Program-made: the position numbers and the translations under genes
Assembly (NCBI GenBank): GCA_034522055.1
Contig: JAXHLS010000002.1
Span: 2,995,549 to 3,059,548, forward strand
DNA from: Gammaproteobacteria bacterium
GTDB lineage: Bacteria; Pseudomonadota; Gammaproteobacteria; JAABTG01
Direction: 5' to 3'
Length of the DNA: 64,000 nt
The notes under the pieces: generated by a model
The model's input: only the letters and a program-made list of their open reading frames with translations
What the model was told of the DNA's origin: nothing
Database searches by the model: none
Shown here: positions 17,355 through 25,648 of the stretch, piece by piece
How the letters are laid out: each line of letters starts with the position of its first letter
How positions within the stretch are numbered: position 1 is the stretch's first letter

Positions 17355-18683
17355 ATGCCCACCATCACCCTGCGCGGGTTCCCCTTCGCCCCCATGGACG
17401 GGACGGTGCCGGCCACGGACCAGGCGGTCAGGAACATGCACGGCATCATCCTGATGCGCACCCTCACCATCATCGGTCAGACCGCCGCCGTGGCGGTGGC
17501 CAGCCTCCACTATGGCTGGGACATGCCCCTCGAGGCCATCGGTCTGGTCATCGGCCTGCTGGTGGCGTGGAACGTCGTCACCCTGGCCCGCAGCCGCGCC
17601 CATGCCCCGGCGGGGGAGACGGAGTTCTTCATCCAGCTGCTGGTGGACGTGCTGCAGCTCACGGCCCTGCTCTATCTGACGGGGGGCGCCGCTAACCCCT
17701 TCACCTGGTTCCTGCTGCTGCCCCTGACCATCACCGCCACCATCCTCGGGGCGGGGGCCACCTGGGTCATGGTGGCGGTGACCGTGGCCTGCTACAGCCT
17801 GCTCATGGGGGTCCAGCCCGCCCTGCCGGAAGGCGGCAGCCATGGCGGCGGCCACGGCGCCCATGACTTCGGCCTGCACGTGTTCGGCATGTGGATCGGC
17901 TTCATGGTGAGCGCGGCCCTCATCGCCGTGTTCGTGGCCGGCATGGCCCGCAACCTGCGCGAGCGCGAGGGTCAGCTTCACCGGGCCCGGGAGCAGGCCC
18001 TGCGGGACGAGAAGGTGGTGGCCCTTGGTGCCCTGGCCGCCGGCACCGCCCACGAGCTGGGTACGCCGCTCGCCACCATTCTCACGGTGGTGGGGGAGGT
18101 GCAGCGGGACTATCCGGCGGCCCGGCATCCGCAGTTGGCCCGGGACATGGCCCTGGTGCGGGAGCAGGTGGAACGCAGCCGCGAGGCCCTGGGGGCCATC
18201 ACCTCCGCCGCCGGCGGCGTGCGGGCGGGGGACGGCCGGGCCATGCCCATCGCCGCCTGGCTGGAGGCCATGGTGGCGGAGTGGCGGCGCCTGCGGCCCC
18301 ACACCCCCATCGACCTGACCCTGGAGGGTGGGGCCGGCGACCGGCCCATTGTCACCGACCGTACCCTGACCCAGGCCCTGCATAACATCATGAACAACGC
18401 CGCGGATGCCTCGCCGTCCCGTATCGGGCTGATGGCGCACTGGGACGGGGAGTCCCTGTGTATCGCCATTGAGGACGATGGCGACGGTTTCCCCGCGGAC
18501 GGCGCCGGCGGGGCCGTGAATTGTCCCCCCAGCACCAAGGATCACGGCCTCGGCCTGGGGTTGTTCCTGTCCCATGCCGTCATCGGGCGCTTCGGTGGCC
18601 GCACCACCATCCATAACCGGCCCCGGGGCGGCGCGGTGGTGAATGTCGTGCTGCCCCTCGGCGCCATGGGCAGCCCCGCATGA
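17355..18683 (+). CDS. regB: redox-responsive sensor histidine kinase RegB/PrrB
   Basis: A 442-residue membrane kinase that relays redox state (quinone pool, oxidase activity) to RegA. The N-terminal half has about six helices and includes GGAANPF (110-116), the quinone-binding motif of RegB proteins. The H-box is AHELGTPLA with the phospho-accepting His at 233. N, G1 (DDGDGFP) and G2 (GLGLGLFLS) boxes of the ATPase domain follow. The extension His/Gly-rich GGSHGGGHGAH near 160-170 is unusual and could bind metal. GGAGAG-type sequence precedes the ATG at 17355. The gene overlaps regA by four bases. Confidence 0.9.
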   Translation: MPTITLRGFPFAPMDGTVPATDQAVRNMHGIILMRTLTIIGQTAAVAVASLHYGWDMPLEAIGLVIGLLVAWNVVTLARSRAHAPAGETEFFIQLLVDVLQLTALLYLTGGAANPFTWFLLLPLTITATILGAGATWVMVAVTVACYSLLMGVQPALPEGGSHGGGHGAHDFGLHVFGMWIGFMVSAALIAVFVAGMARNLREREGQLHRAREQALRDEKVVALGALAAGTAHELGTPLATILTVVGEVQRDYPAARHPQLARDMALVREQVERSREALGAITSAAGGVRAGDGRAMPIAAWLEAMVAEWRRLRPHTPIDLTLEGGAGDRPIVTDRTLTQALHNIMNNAADASPSRIGLMAHWDGESLCIAIEDDGDGFPADGAGGAVNCPPSTKDHGLGLGLFLSHAVIGRFGGRTTIHNRPRGGAVVNVVLPLGAMGSPA

Positions 18684-19240
18684 CGACGCCTGATCCGCCC
18701 GGTCTGGAGCACCTCCCGGGCCTGCTGATGGTCGATGACGATGAGGTGTTCTGTGGGGTGATGAGCCGCGCCCTGTCGCGGCGGGGCTATCGGGTGTGGA
18801 GTGCCCGGGATGTGGCGGGGGCCCTGGCCCTGGCCCTGGAGCGGCGCCCGGAGTACGTGCTGGTGGACCTCCACATCGGCCGCGAGTCCGGCCTCGAGCT
18901 GGTGGCCGGGTTGCGGGCCGAGTTGCCCCTGGCGCGCATCGTGGTGCTCACCGGGTATGCCAGCATCGCCACGGCGGTGGAGGCGGTGAAGCTCGGGGCC
19001 ACCCACTACCTGGCCAAGCCCGCCGATGCCGACAGTGTCATCGCCGCCTTCGACCGCGACGACGGCGACGCGGACCTGGAAGCGCCGGCCGAGCGACCCT
19101 CGGTGCGGCGCCTGGAATGGGAGTACCTGCAGATGGTGCTGGACCAGTGCGGCGGTAACGTCTCCGCCGCCGCGCGCCAGTTGAACATGCATCGCCGCAC
19201 CCTTCAGCGTAAGCTGGCAAAGCGTCCCGTAAGGCGGTAG
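18680..19240 (+). CDS. regA: response regulator RegA/PrrA
   Basis: The 186-residue partner of RegB. The receiver domain has an acidic pocket at residues 19-21, the phospho-accepting Asp63 (LVDLHIG) and the conserved Lys in YLAKPAD. The C terminus is a Fis-type helix-turn-helix (NVSAAARQLNMHRRTLQRKL) as in RegA/ActR. Known targets in other bacteria are oxidases, respiration and photosynthesis genes. Here the copper/oxidase-type genes around it are reasonable targets, which is inference. Confidence 0.9.
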   Translation: MTTPDPPGLEHLPGLLMVDDDEVFCGVMSRALSRRGYRVWSARDVAGALALALERRPEYVLVDLHIGRESGLELVAGLRAELPLARIVVLTGYASIATAVEAVKLGATHYLAKPADADSVIAAFDRDDGDADLEAPAERPSVRRLEWEYLQMVLDQCGGNVSAAARQLNMHRRTLQRKLAKRPVRR

Positions 19241-19629
19241 CGCTATCCGCGGCCGGGGCCACTCCGCCAGCCCGCCCCTGTGGAGCGCGTTTGCGCGCGA
19301 ACCCGGGGCGCGGAGGTGGCTGGACGGGGATGGAAACCCTTCGCGTGATTCCGGAGTTCCCCCACAGGCTGTCATGGTTTTGCAACGCGGTCTCGATTAA
19401 CCTGTGTTTGCGATGAACCGGAGGCGTCACCGCGGTCCCTTTCGATGAGGCCGCCATTGGTGCGGATTGCCCATCGACGCGGAGATGCTTTCTTAGAGTC
19501 GCCGGCTGCTGGAGCGTGGGCGAGGCCGCCGGCGATGTTATTCCGTTTTCAATAGCGAGACGCGTTTTCAATTGCGAGACGTTGTGCAGCTTTGGACAAC
19601 AGGGTCATCTTTGACCCAAGGAAAGTCCT
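19241..19629. other. gap without recognised gene
   Basis: No reading frame with coding character is seen over these 389 bases. The last 130 bases are less GC-rich than the rest and probably hold the promoter and leader of the small membrane protein at 19630. An AAGGAAAG ribosome binding site ends the gap. Confidence 0.5.
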
Positions 19630-19728
19630 ATGACCGACAAGCAGTTCTTTATCCTCAAGTGTTCCCTGTGCGCCCTCGCGGTGATATTTGCCACGGTTCT
19701 GGTGACCATGCTGGAGGTGGCGCGCTGA
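19630..19728 (+). CDS. 32-residue single-helix membrane protein
   Basis: A small open frame too short for ordinary gene callers. AAGGAAAG lies 6 bases before the ATG, the product is MTDKQFFILK... followed by one hydrophobic helix with two Cys residues (CSLCALAVIF), and a strong hairpin follows 22 bases after the TGA. All three signals together make it convincing. Size and topology resemble accessory subunits such as CydX or CcoQ-like peptides, but I see no sequence match to them. It stands between regBA and the DCC/NosL genes. Confidence 0.6.
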   Translation: MTDKQFFILKCSLCALAVIFATVLVTMLEVAR

Positions 19729-19750
19729 CTCGAATCCGCTAATTTAGGCG

Positions 19751-19783
19751 ACCTTCGGGGGCCGGTACGCGGCCCCCGAAGGT
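19751..19783. terminator. strong bidirectional hairpin
   Basis: ACCTTCGGGGGCC (19751-19763) pairs perfectly with GGCCCCCGAAGGT (19771-19783). It separates the convergent small membrane protein gene and the DCC-family gene. There is no long T tract. Confidence 0.65.
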
Positions 19784-19791
19784 ATGGTTGC

Positions 19792-20205
19792 TCAGGTACC
19801 CGCGTCCCGGTCCACCGGGCAGGAGCGGTCACGCCTGCCGAGCCGCCAGCGGGCGAAGGGGCCGTAGATCCGATCCAGGGGCCCCGTCAGGCGCAGGGCC
19901 TGCGTCACGGAGGCGAGGGCCTTGTAATAGGGCAGGTGCCGCCACAACTCCACGAAGCCCCACACCCCCCGGTGCATGTGGCCGACACCGTCTTTGACGT
20001 GGAACACCGCCATGGCGGAGGCGTAATCCAGCCCATGACGTTCCAGCAGGTGGGGTTCCCGGACTATGTCCACCCATTGCACGCGTCCCGCCCTGTCGAG
20101 TCGGCGGTAGTGAGCGATCTCGCGGCTGCACAGGCTACAGCCCCCGTCGAAAAAGACCATGGGGCGGGCGTCCGCAGGCGGGGTGCTCAAGGTGTCGGGG
20201 GGCAT
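19792..20205 (-). CDS. DCC-family (DUF393) thiol-disulfide oxidoreductase-like protein
   Basis: A protein of about 137 residues with the defining motif FFDGGCSLCSREI near the N terminus, which resembles a thioredoxin CxxC site, and the closing pattern WRLGRRDRSCPV. Start is the ATG at 20205; the open frame upstream is a dispersed repeat and not coding. DCC proteins are proposed thiol oxidoreductases with no firmly known role. It lies downstream of the NosL-PCu(A)C gene on the same strand. Confidence 0.82.
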   Translation of the reverse strand: MPPDTLSTPPADARPMVFFDGGCSLCSREIAHYRRLDRAGRVQWVDIVREPHLLERHGLDYASAMAVFHVKDGVGHMHRGVWGFVELWRHLPYYKALASVTQALRLTGPLDRIYGPFARWRLGRRDRSCPVDRDAGT

Positions 20206-20427
20206 CGGGGCCTCGCAGGTTTCACACGCCACGGCGTGGCGTACCCTGAGGACTACGCAGGTTGCGGTGGCGCGGTTCAGATGTCGGCCCCGGCGGCCGG
20301 CCGGTCCGCTGTGCTTGACCTGTCCTACGAAGGCCGGGGAGGAGCGCAGGGTGAAACAAGTGCAGCGGTTCCACCGTTGCGGCGCAGGGGCGGTGCCCCG
20401 GCACCCGGTCGGCAAGGACGGTGCCGT

Positions 20428-21378
20428 CTAGTGGTCATGGTGGTGGTGGCCGGCACTGCCCGCGTCGCGCTTGCGCACGGTGGCCACCACATCCGTGGTG
20501 CTGCCGTCATCGAACCGGAGTTCGATTTCCACCTCGTCTCCGGCCGTCAGCCCGCGGGTCAGGCCGAACAACATCATGTGCAGGCCGCCCGGCTGCAGCC
20601 GCGTGGTGCCGCCGGCCGGTACGTCGATGCGGTCCACCTGGCGCATGCGCATCACGCCGTCGTCGTTGATATGGGTGTGGAGTTCCGCCTTACGCGCCAC
20701 CGGCGTGCGCGCACCCACCAGGGCGCGGTCGTTAGCGCCCGGGTTCACCAGGGTGAAATAGGCGGCACTGTTCTTCTGCACCGGCGGCAACTCGAAGATG
20801 TAGGCCTCCGTGACCTCGATGCCTGGGGCAGCGGTATCAACCGGCGCCGTGCCCTCTTCAGCGGCTGCAACGAAGGCCTCGAGCTCACCCCGTTCCATGT
20901 GAGCCACCCGGCGGCGGTCGAATGCCTCCAGGGCGAGGACGGCCACACCGCCGTGCTTGGCCATGAACAGCCGCGCGGCGTTCTCCGTGGCGACCGCCAC
21001 GGCCTCGTGGCCCATGGGCCCCATGAGGTCCGAACCCACCACGAACCAGGCCTCGCGGGCATCGATCAGGCGCCCGCCGAAGTGCTCGGTGACAGCCACC
21101 ACATCCACATCCTCCCGGACCCTGTCGGTGGCGTAGCGGGGGACGTCATTCAGGAATTTGAACAGATCCCGGGGGCCGTCGAAATAATGGACTTGGTCAT
21201 CCTCGAAACGCACCGCGGCCACCCAGTCGGGGAAGCGGGCGGGGTACATGCCGCACACCGGACAGCGGGCCTCGGGCCCGGGTGGTGGGATATCCACGGT
21301 CGCCGCCGCGGCGCCCGGCGTGACGCAGGCGAGCACCATGAGCAGGAGCAGATGCTTGAGGCTGGGTGTGGGGTTCAT
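20428..21378 (-). CDS. NosL domain fused to PCu(A)C copper chaperone domain
   Basis: This 316-residue exported protein joins two copper-handling modules. After a signal peptide (about 1-26) comes a NosL domain with the metal site CPVCGM (39-44) and FPDWVAAV. From about residue 188 a PCu(A)C domain follows with its His/Met ligands spread over HTHINDD, VMRMRQ and GLHMMLF. The C terminus is a His-rich tail (HHHHDH). NosL carries Cu(I) to N2O reductase and PCu(A)C delivers copper to the CuA site of oxidases, so the fusion likely serves a CuA-type enzyme. No nosZ or oxidase gene is in the window. Confidence 0.88.
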   Translation of the reverse strand: MNPTPSLKHLLLLMVLACVTPGAAAATVDIPPPGPEARCPVCGMYPARFPDWVAAVRFEDDQVHYFDGPRDLFKFLNDVPRYATDRVREDVDVVAVTEHFGGRLIDAREAWFVVGSDLMGPMGHEAVAVATENAARLFMAKHGGVAVLALEAFDRRRVAHMERGELEAFVAAAEEGTAPVDTAAPGIEVTEAYIFELPPVQKNSAAYFTLVNPGANDRALVGARTPVARKAELHTHINDDGVMRMRQVDRIDVPAGGTTRLQPGGLHMMLFGLTRGLTAGDEVEIELRFDDGSTTDVVATVRKRDAGSAGHHHHDH

Positions 21379-21951
21379 GGGCTATACCTCATCAGGAAGG
21401 GGGCGCCGATGCCACGGCCGGCGACGATGGCCGGTGGAGGGGCGTAAAGCACAGGCAAAGGACGTTAGCGAGTTTGCGCCGGGCCGTCAAAGCGTGCCAT
21501 GGGGGATATCGGGCCGTAGAGGCTGCGAGGCCTTATATACCGAGGTGTGACCGGGGATGCGACAAATGGTCGCAGGGCGTGAGGTGCCTGAGGGCACCCG
21601 GATAGGACCGGGAGTGTCTACCCACCCACGCCGTCACCCAGGGCCAATGGCGGCCGCGGCGGGTGTAATGCCCATGCGCTGGTTGGTGTCACTGCCCCGG
21701 ACGGGTCAAGCCCGGCATTACGGAATAACTCGTAGGTTGGGGTGAGGAACGAAGCCCAACATGACCAGGCCCGTAGGGTGGGTCAAGCGCAGCGGACCCG
21801 CCGGCTGCCCCTCTCGGCAACCGACATCCCCGCCCAGGCCCCGTCGGCTGCCAAGAGCACCCGACCTACGCCGTTTCAGTGTGTAGGGCGGAACAAGCGC
21901 AGCGGTTCCGCCGTTGGGGTGGTGGAGATATTGCCCCGGCATCCGGCCGGC
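21379..21951. repeat. gene-free stretch with dispersed repeats
   Basis: No gene is seen. Near 21700-21718 there is an inverted relative of the 16.5-kb REP sequence. At 21773-21805 and 21884-21918 there are two versions of a second repeat family (GTAGGGYGG...CAAGCGCAGCGG). Further copies lie near 20349-20385 and, inverted, at 27146-27189. A GTCGGCTGCCAAGAGC palindrome lies near 21840-21868. Confidence 0.65.
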
Positions 21952-24900
21952 TCATTGGGTAGCCCGGTAGGAGGGTATGAGAAAGGTGCCGTACTCGAAG
22001 GCCCCCATGGTATGGGCGGCCGCGGGCCAGGGGCAGCGGGCCGCGCGGGTATCGCGGTGCAGGGGATCGGCCCCGAGGCCGCCCAGGAGGGTGGTGGGGT
22101 AGTCGGGAGCGGAGAGGCGGGCCACCCGGGCCTCGGCGCGGGCGATGCGTTCTTCGAGATCCACGGCGCCGTTGATGTGCTCGCCATGCCGCAGCCGCGT
22201 GCGCAGCAGCAGGGCCAGCTGGCGGCGGGCCATGTCCAGCTCGCGGTCCCGCTGGATGGCCAGCCGTTCCGCGTACCAGTCGCTGTGGAGCACGTAGTCG
22301 CGGGTGAACAGGCGGCGGATCTCCGGATGGTCGAGGCCGCGGCCGCGATGGCTGCCGGTGGCCATGATGTGGAGCAGGGCCTCCAGGGGCGGGCAGGCGT
22401 CGGCCACCGTGCCGTCGTCCAGGTAGGCCCGGGCCGCCCGTTCCTGGGCCTCGGTGATGTTGCGGATGCCGTCGGCGTAAGCGTCGGGGTCCTGGGTCTC
22501 GGGCCGCAGCATGGCCTCGTCGAACACCGCCGTGGGGTTGTCGAAGATGCGCCCGAAGTAGGCGTGGACGAAGCGCTCGGTGATGCGGTAGCCGAGGCGG
22601 CTGGCCTCTATCCGCTCGCCGTCGTGATGGAAATCCTCCAGCTTCTCCAGATAGCCCCGGGCGATCATGAAATCGGCATCGCGCTCCTCGCGGGGGATGC
22701 GGCACCAGATCTCCGGCACCAGCAGGCTGATGTCGTGGTCCACGCGCCGGGTCTCGCCCACGTGGCCCGCCGCCGAGCTGAAGCCCTGGTGGCCGCAGAG
22801 GATGAAGGACAGCAGGGCGGCATTGAGGTCCGCCGTGGCCGCGAGGCAGTTGAAGGGGCCCTTGGTGAGGGCGCCCTCGGAGCCGGCGCCGGTGGTGGAG
22901 GGGGACTTGCCGGTGAGGCTGGCGATGAAGTCCATGAACAGCTCCGGCAGCTCCTGGTAGTGGATGGGGTTGTAGACCGCCAGGGGACGGATGTCGCGGG
23001 CCGGTTCCCCTGGGTTGTTGCGCCGGCCGGCGAGCACGGCGTCGACGGGGAAGAGCACCGGCCGGCCCACGGGAATACGGCGGTAGAGGCGCATCCCCAC
23101 CTCGGCCAGGTGACGGTCCCGGGGGCGGGCGTGGTCGGGGCGCCTCTGCAGATAGCGCACGTTGGGGCTGGGGCGGCCGTTCACCAGCCGCGGATGGGCC
23201 GAGGACACCAGGTATTTCCACTGGTCGCCGGCCACCACCCGGCGGACGAAGGCCTGCATGGGGGGCGAGAACTGGTCGAGGCCCACGGCGTCCCTTACCA
23301 GGCGTTCCATGTGGGTGCGGTCCAGGGGCTCGAAGTTGGAGATGAAGTTATCGCCACCAGCCAGGTCCAGCTCGGTCTGCTTGTCGGCACCCCGCACCAC
23401 CGCCTCGTCGGGGCGCTGGAACAGGAAGGACTCGCAGTTCTCCACCAGCTTCAGGGACGGGCCGTCGCCGCCGCCGAGGGCCGCGGCCGGGAGGGTGAGG
23501 GAGACGGATATGTCGTCCTCCATCTGCACCTTGTCGGCGGGGATGTAGTCCTGGCGGGTCTTGAACAGGCGCCAGGCCTCGTCGTCGTCCAGGCCCACCC
23601 GCAGGTAGTCCCCCACCAGCTTGCGGCCCATGAAGCGCAGATGGTTGCCGGGGTAGCCGTTCACCTGGTCCACGGAGAAGTGGCGGCGCCAGTCGTCTCC
23701 CCAGGCCGGTGAATAGAAACGCTTGATGATGAACACGAGGGCGCGGATGTGCTGGGGGATGCTCGCCACCCAGGCGTTGTAGGCATCGGAGTACTCGGCC
23801 TCCGAGGGCGTCAACAGGCGGATGACGGAGCCGAGGGAGCGCTCCGGCGACAGCAGACCGCGGTCGTCCCGGCGGTTGGGGTCCCGGAAGCGGTCGGAGT
23901 AGTCGTGGCGGAAGATGCGGTCCACGGTGTCCAGGTCGGTGTGGTAGTCCGCCACGTACAGGGGCCCGGTGAGCAGCGCGCCGGCGATGGACTTGGATAT
24001 CTCGGACTTGCCGCCGCCGGAGACGGTGCAGGGCTTGTGGCAGAAGGTGCCCTCGGCGTCGGTGCCCACCAGCCGCCACGTGGGGGCGTTGGGGTTCTTC
24101 TCCAGCCGGATCTTGTAGCCGCAGGGATGGACGTAGACATGCTCCGCCAGCAGCTCCAGGGACTCCTCGCGCTTCTTGCCCTGCCAGCTCAGGCGCTGGC
24201 GCTGCAGGTCGATATGCACGTCATCGGGCACATAGATGATCTCCGGGAAGGCGCGGTCGATGCCGTAGCCCTCGGGACGTACCTCTATGGCGTCGCCGAG
24301 GGTCGCCACGGTGTCGGCGAAGCGGTGGTCGTCGCTGCGTATACGCTCGTCGAGGCGGAAGGTGTCGCCGAGGTTGTAGCTGGGAAAGGCCAGGGCGCCG
24401 CCGGCGTGCTCCTCCTCCACGCCGCCCATGAGGTTGGCGGAGTAGCTGATCTGGGACTTGATCTCCTTCTTGGAGTACCCGAAGTAGTTGTCGGCGATGA
24501 TGGTGAAGACGACGCCGCGCTCGTCCCGGCACACCAGCTTGAAGGGCTGGCCGTCATTGTAGAGTTCGTCGGGCATGCGCCAGCACATGCCGTCGCGGCG
24601 TGCCCGGGCATCGGCCTCGGCGTGGGGGGGCAGCCCGAGGTCCTGTTTGCGCAGGGTGGTGAGATGGGGGGCGAGGATGACGCAGCCGGTGGTACCGGTC
24701 CAGCCGTCCACGTCCAGGCCGGCGTCGAACTCGGGCAGGAAGGGGTCGCCGGCGTTGCCGAAGATGCGCTCCACGAAGTCCAGGTTGGCCACCAGGCCGC
24801 CGGGGACGAAGAAGCGGGTCTCCATGCGGCGGCCGGGTCCCACGCCGGCTACCTCGGGCACCACCCGCGGGCGCAGGTAGAGGGACACCCAGGTGGCGGC

Positions 24901-25479
24901 CCGCTCCTCCTGATCGGCGGTGAAGGGCAGCTCCAGCATGTCCGCCGGCGGGTTCAGGGCGTGTTCCAGCAGGCGCGCGAAGGCGACCACGGGGACGGCC
25001 TTCTTGTCCCCCGGAATGGGCAGCCCGCCGGCCACGACGTGGAACACACCGCTGGTGGTGCGGCGATCGCTGCGGGGATTGTGCAGCACTCCCTGGGCCA
25101 CCCGGTAGGAATCGATGCGGGTGCTGCTGAAGTGGTGGCCGTTGGCGGGCAGAGACAGTTCCCGGGCCAGCCCGGGGCGGTCGAGGATGAAGGAGTCCCG
25201 GGGCAGCACGGCGTTCACATGCAGGCCATGCTCCGCCAGGTAGCGGGTAATGAAGTCGCCGATGCGCTCGTCCACGGGGCACTGATATTCCGCCAGCAGA
25301 TGCCGCTGCTGGCGGAACACCCGCAACAGGTCCTGGGCGGCGATCTGGGTCTCGGTGTCGTCACACACTTGGTGGATGGGCTGCCCCAGGGTGGCGAGCT
25401 TGAGATTGATCTGGCGGATCAGGCGCAGGCGCTCCCGCCGGCAGCCGTCCTCCGCGCGTTTGGTCTGGTTGAGGTTCAT
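21952..25479 (-). CDS. probable PPi-type phosphoenolpyruvate carboxykinase
   Basis: A 1175-residue soluble protein with an intact frame and no signal peptide. A P-loop-like motif GGGKSEISKS stands at about 488-497, and a second conserved-looking stretch, SPSTTGAGSEGALTKG, near 870. The N-terminal part has RIDSYRVAQGVLHNP near 121. Size (about 130 kDa) and these motifs fit the PPi-dependent PEP carboxykinases known from Propionibacterium and Entamoeba, which make PEP and pyrophosphate from oxaloacetate and phosphate, or the reverse. ATP- and GTP-type enzymes are only about 550-620 residues. The identification is from memory of the family and should be checked. The adjacent VOC-like gene is on the same strand and may be co-expressed. 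Confidence 0.65.
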   Translation of the reverse strand: MNLNQTKRAEDGCRRERLRLIRQINLKLATLGQPIHQVCDDTETQIAAQDLLRVFRQQRHLLAEYQCPVDERIGDFITRYLAEHGLHVNAVLPRDSFILDRPGLARELSLPANGHHFSSTRIDSYRVAQGVLHNPRSDRRTTSGVFHVVAGGLPIPGDKKAVPVVAFARLLEHALNPPADMLELPFTADQEERAATWVSLYLRPRVVPEVAGVGPGRRMETRFFVPGGLVANLDFVERIFGNAGDPFLPEFDAGLDVDGWTGTTGCVILAPHLTTLRKQDLGLPPHAEADARARRDGMCWRMPDELYNDGQPFKLVCRDERGVVFTIIADNYFGYSKKEIKSQISYSANLMGGVEEEHAGGALAFPSYNLGDTFRLDERIRSDDHRFADTVATLGDAIEVRPEGYGIDRAFPEIIYVPDDVHIDLQRQRLSWQGKKREESLELLAEHVYVHPCGYKIRLEKNPNAPTWRLVGTDAEGTFCHKPCTVSGGGKSEISKSIAGALLTGPLYVADYHTDLDTVDRIFRHDYSDRFRDPNRRDDRGLLSPERSLGSVIRLLTPSEAEYSDAYNAWVASIPQHIRALVFIIKRFYSPAWGDDWRRHFSVDQVNGYPGNHLRFMGRKLVGDYLRVGLDDDEAWRLFKTRQDYIPADKVQMEDDISVSLTLPAAALGGGDGPSLKLVENCESFLFQRPDEAVVRGADKQTELDLAGGDNFISNFEPLDRTHMERLVRDAVGLDQFSPPMQAFVRRVVAGDQWKYLVSSAHPRLVNGRPSPNVRYLQRRPDHARPRDRHLAEVGMRLYRRIPVGRPVLFPVDAVLAGRRNNPGEPARDIRPLAVYNPIHYQELPELFMDFIASLTGKSPSTTGAGSEGALTKGPFNCLAATADLNAALLSFILCGHQGFSSAAGHVGETRRVDHDISLLVPEIWCRIPREERDADFMIARGYLEKLEDFHHDGERIEASRLGYRITERFVHAYFGRIFDNPTAVFDEAMLRPETQDPDAYADGIRNITEAQERAARAYLDDGTVADACPPLEALLHIMATGSHRGRGLDHPEIRRLFTRDYVLHSDWYAERLAIQRDRELDMARRQLALLLRTRLRHGEHINGAVDLEERIARAEARVARLSAPDYPTTLLGGLGADPLHRDTRAARCPWPAAAHTMGAFEYGTFLIPSYRATQ

Positions 25480-25648
25480 GGCGATTCTCCTCCTGGGCCC
25501 GGGTCAATGACGGACGGATGGCGGTGTGGCAGTGGAGCCTGTCTCGCGAGACCGGCGGGAGCGGGCTTCGCCCACCGCCGCGCCCGAGTGGCCCGCGCCG
25601 TGGGCCGGGCAACGCCTGGTGCGATGGTGATGGCGGGGGCGCGCCATA

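Noticed and set aside
21742-23712. 656-residue plus-strand frame opposite the PEPCK-like gene, and the similar one at 23749-25737
   Set aside because: Both are antisense shadows rich in G, V, A, H and Q; the minus-strand frame has conserved motifs and normal codon bias.
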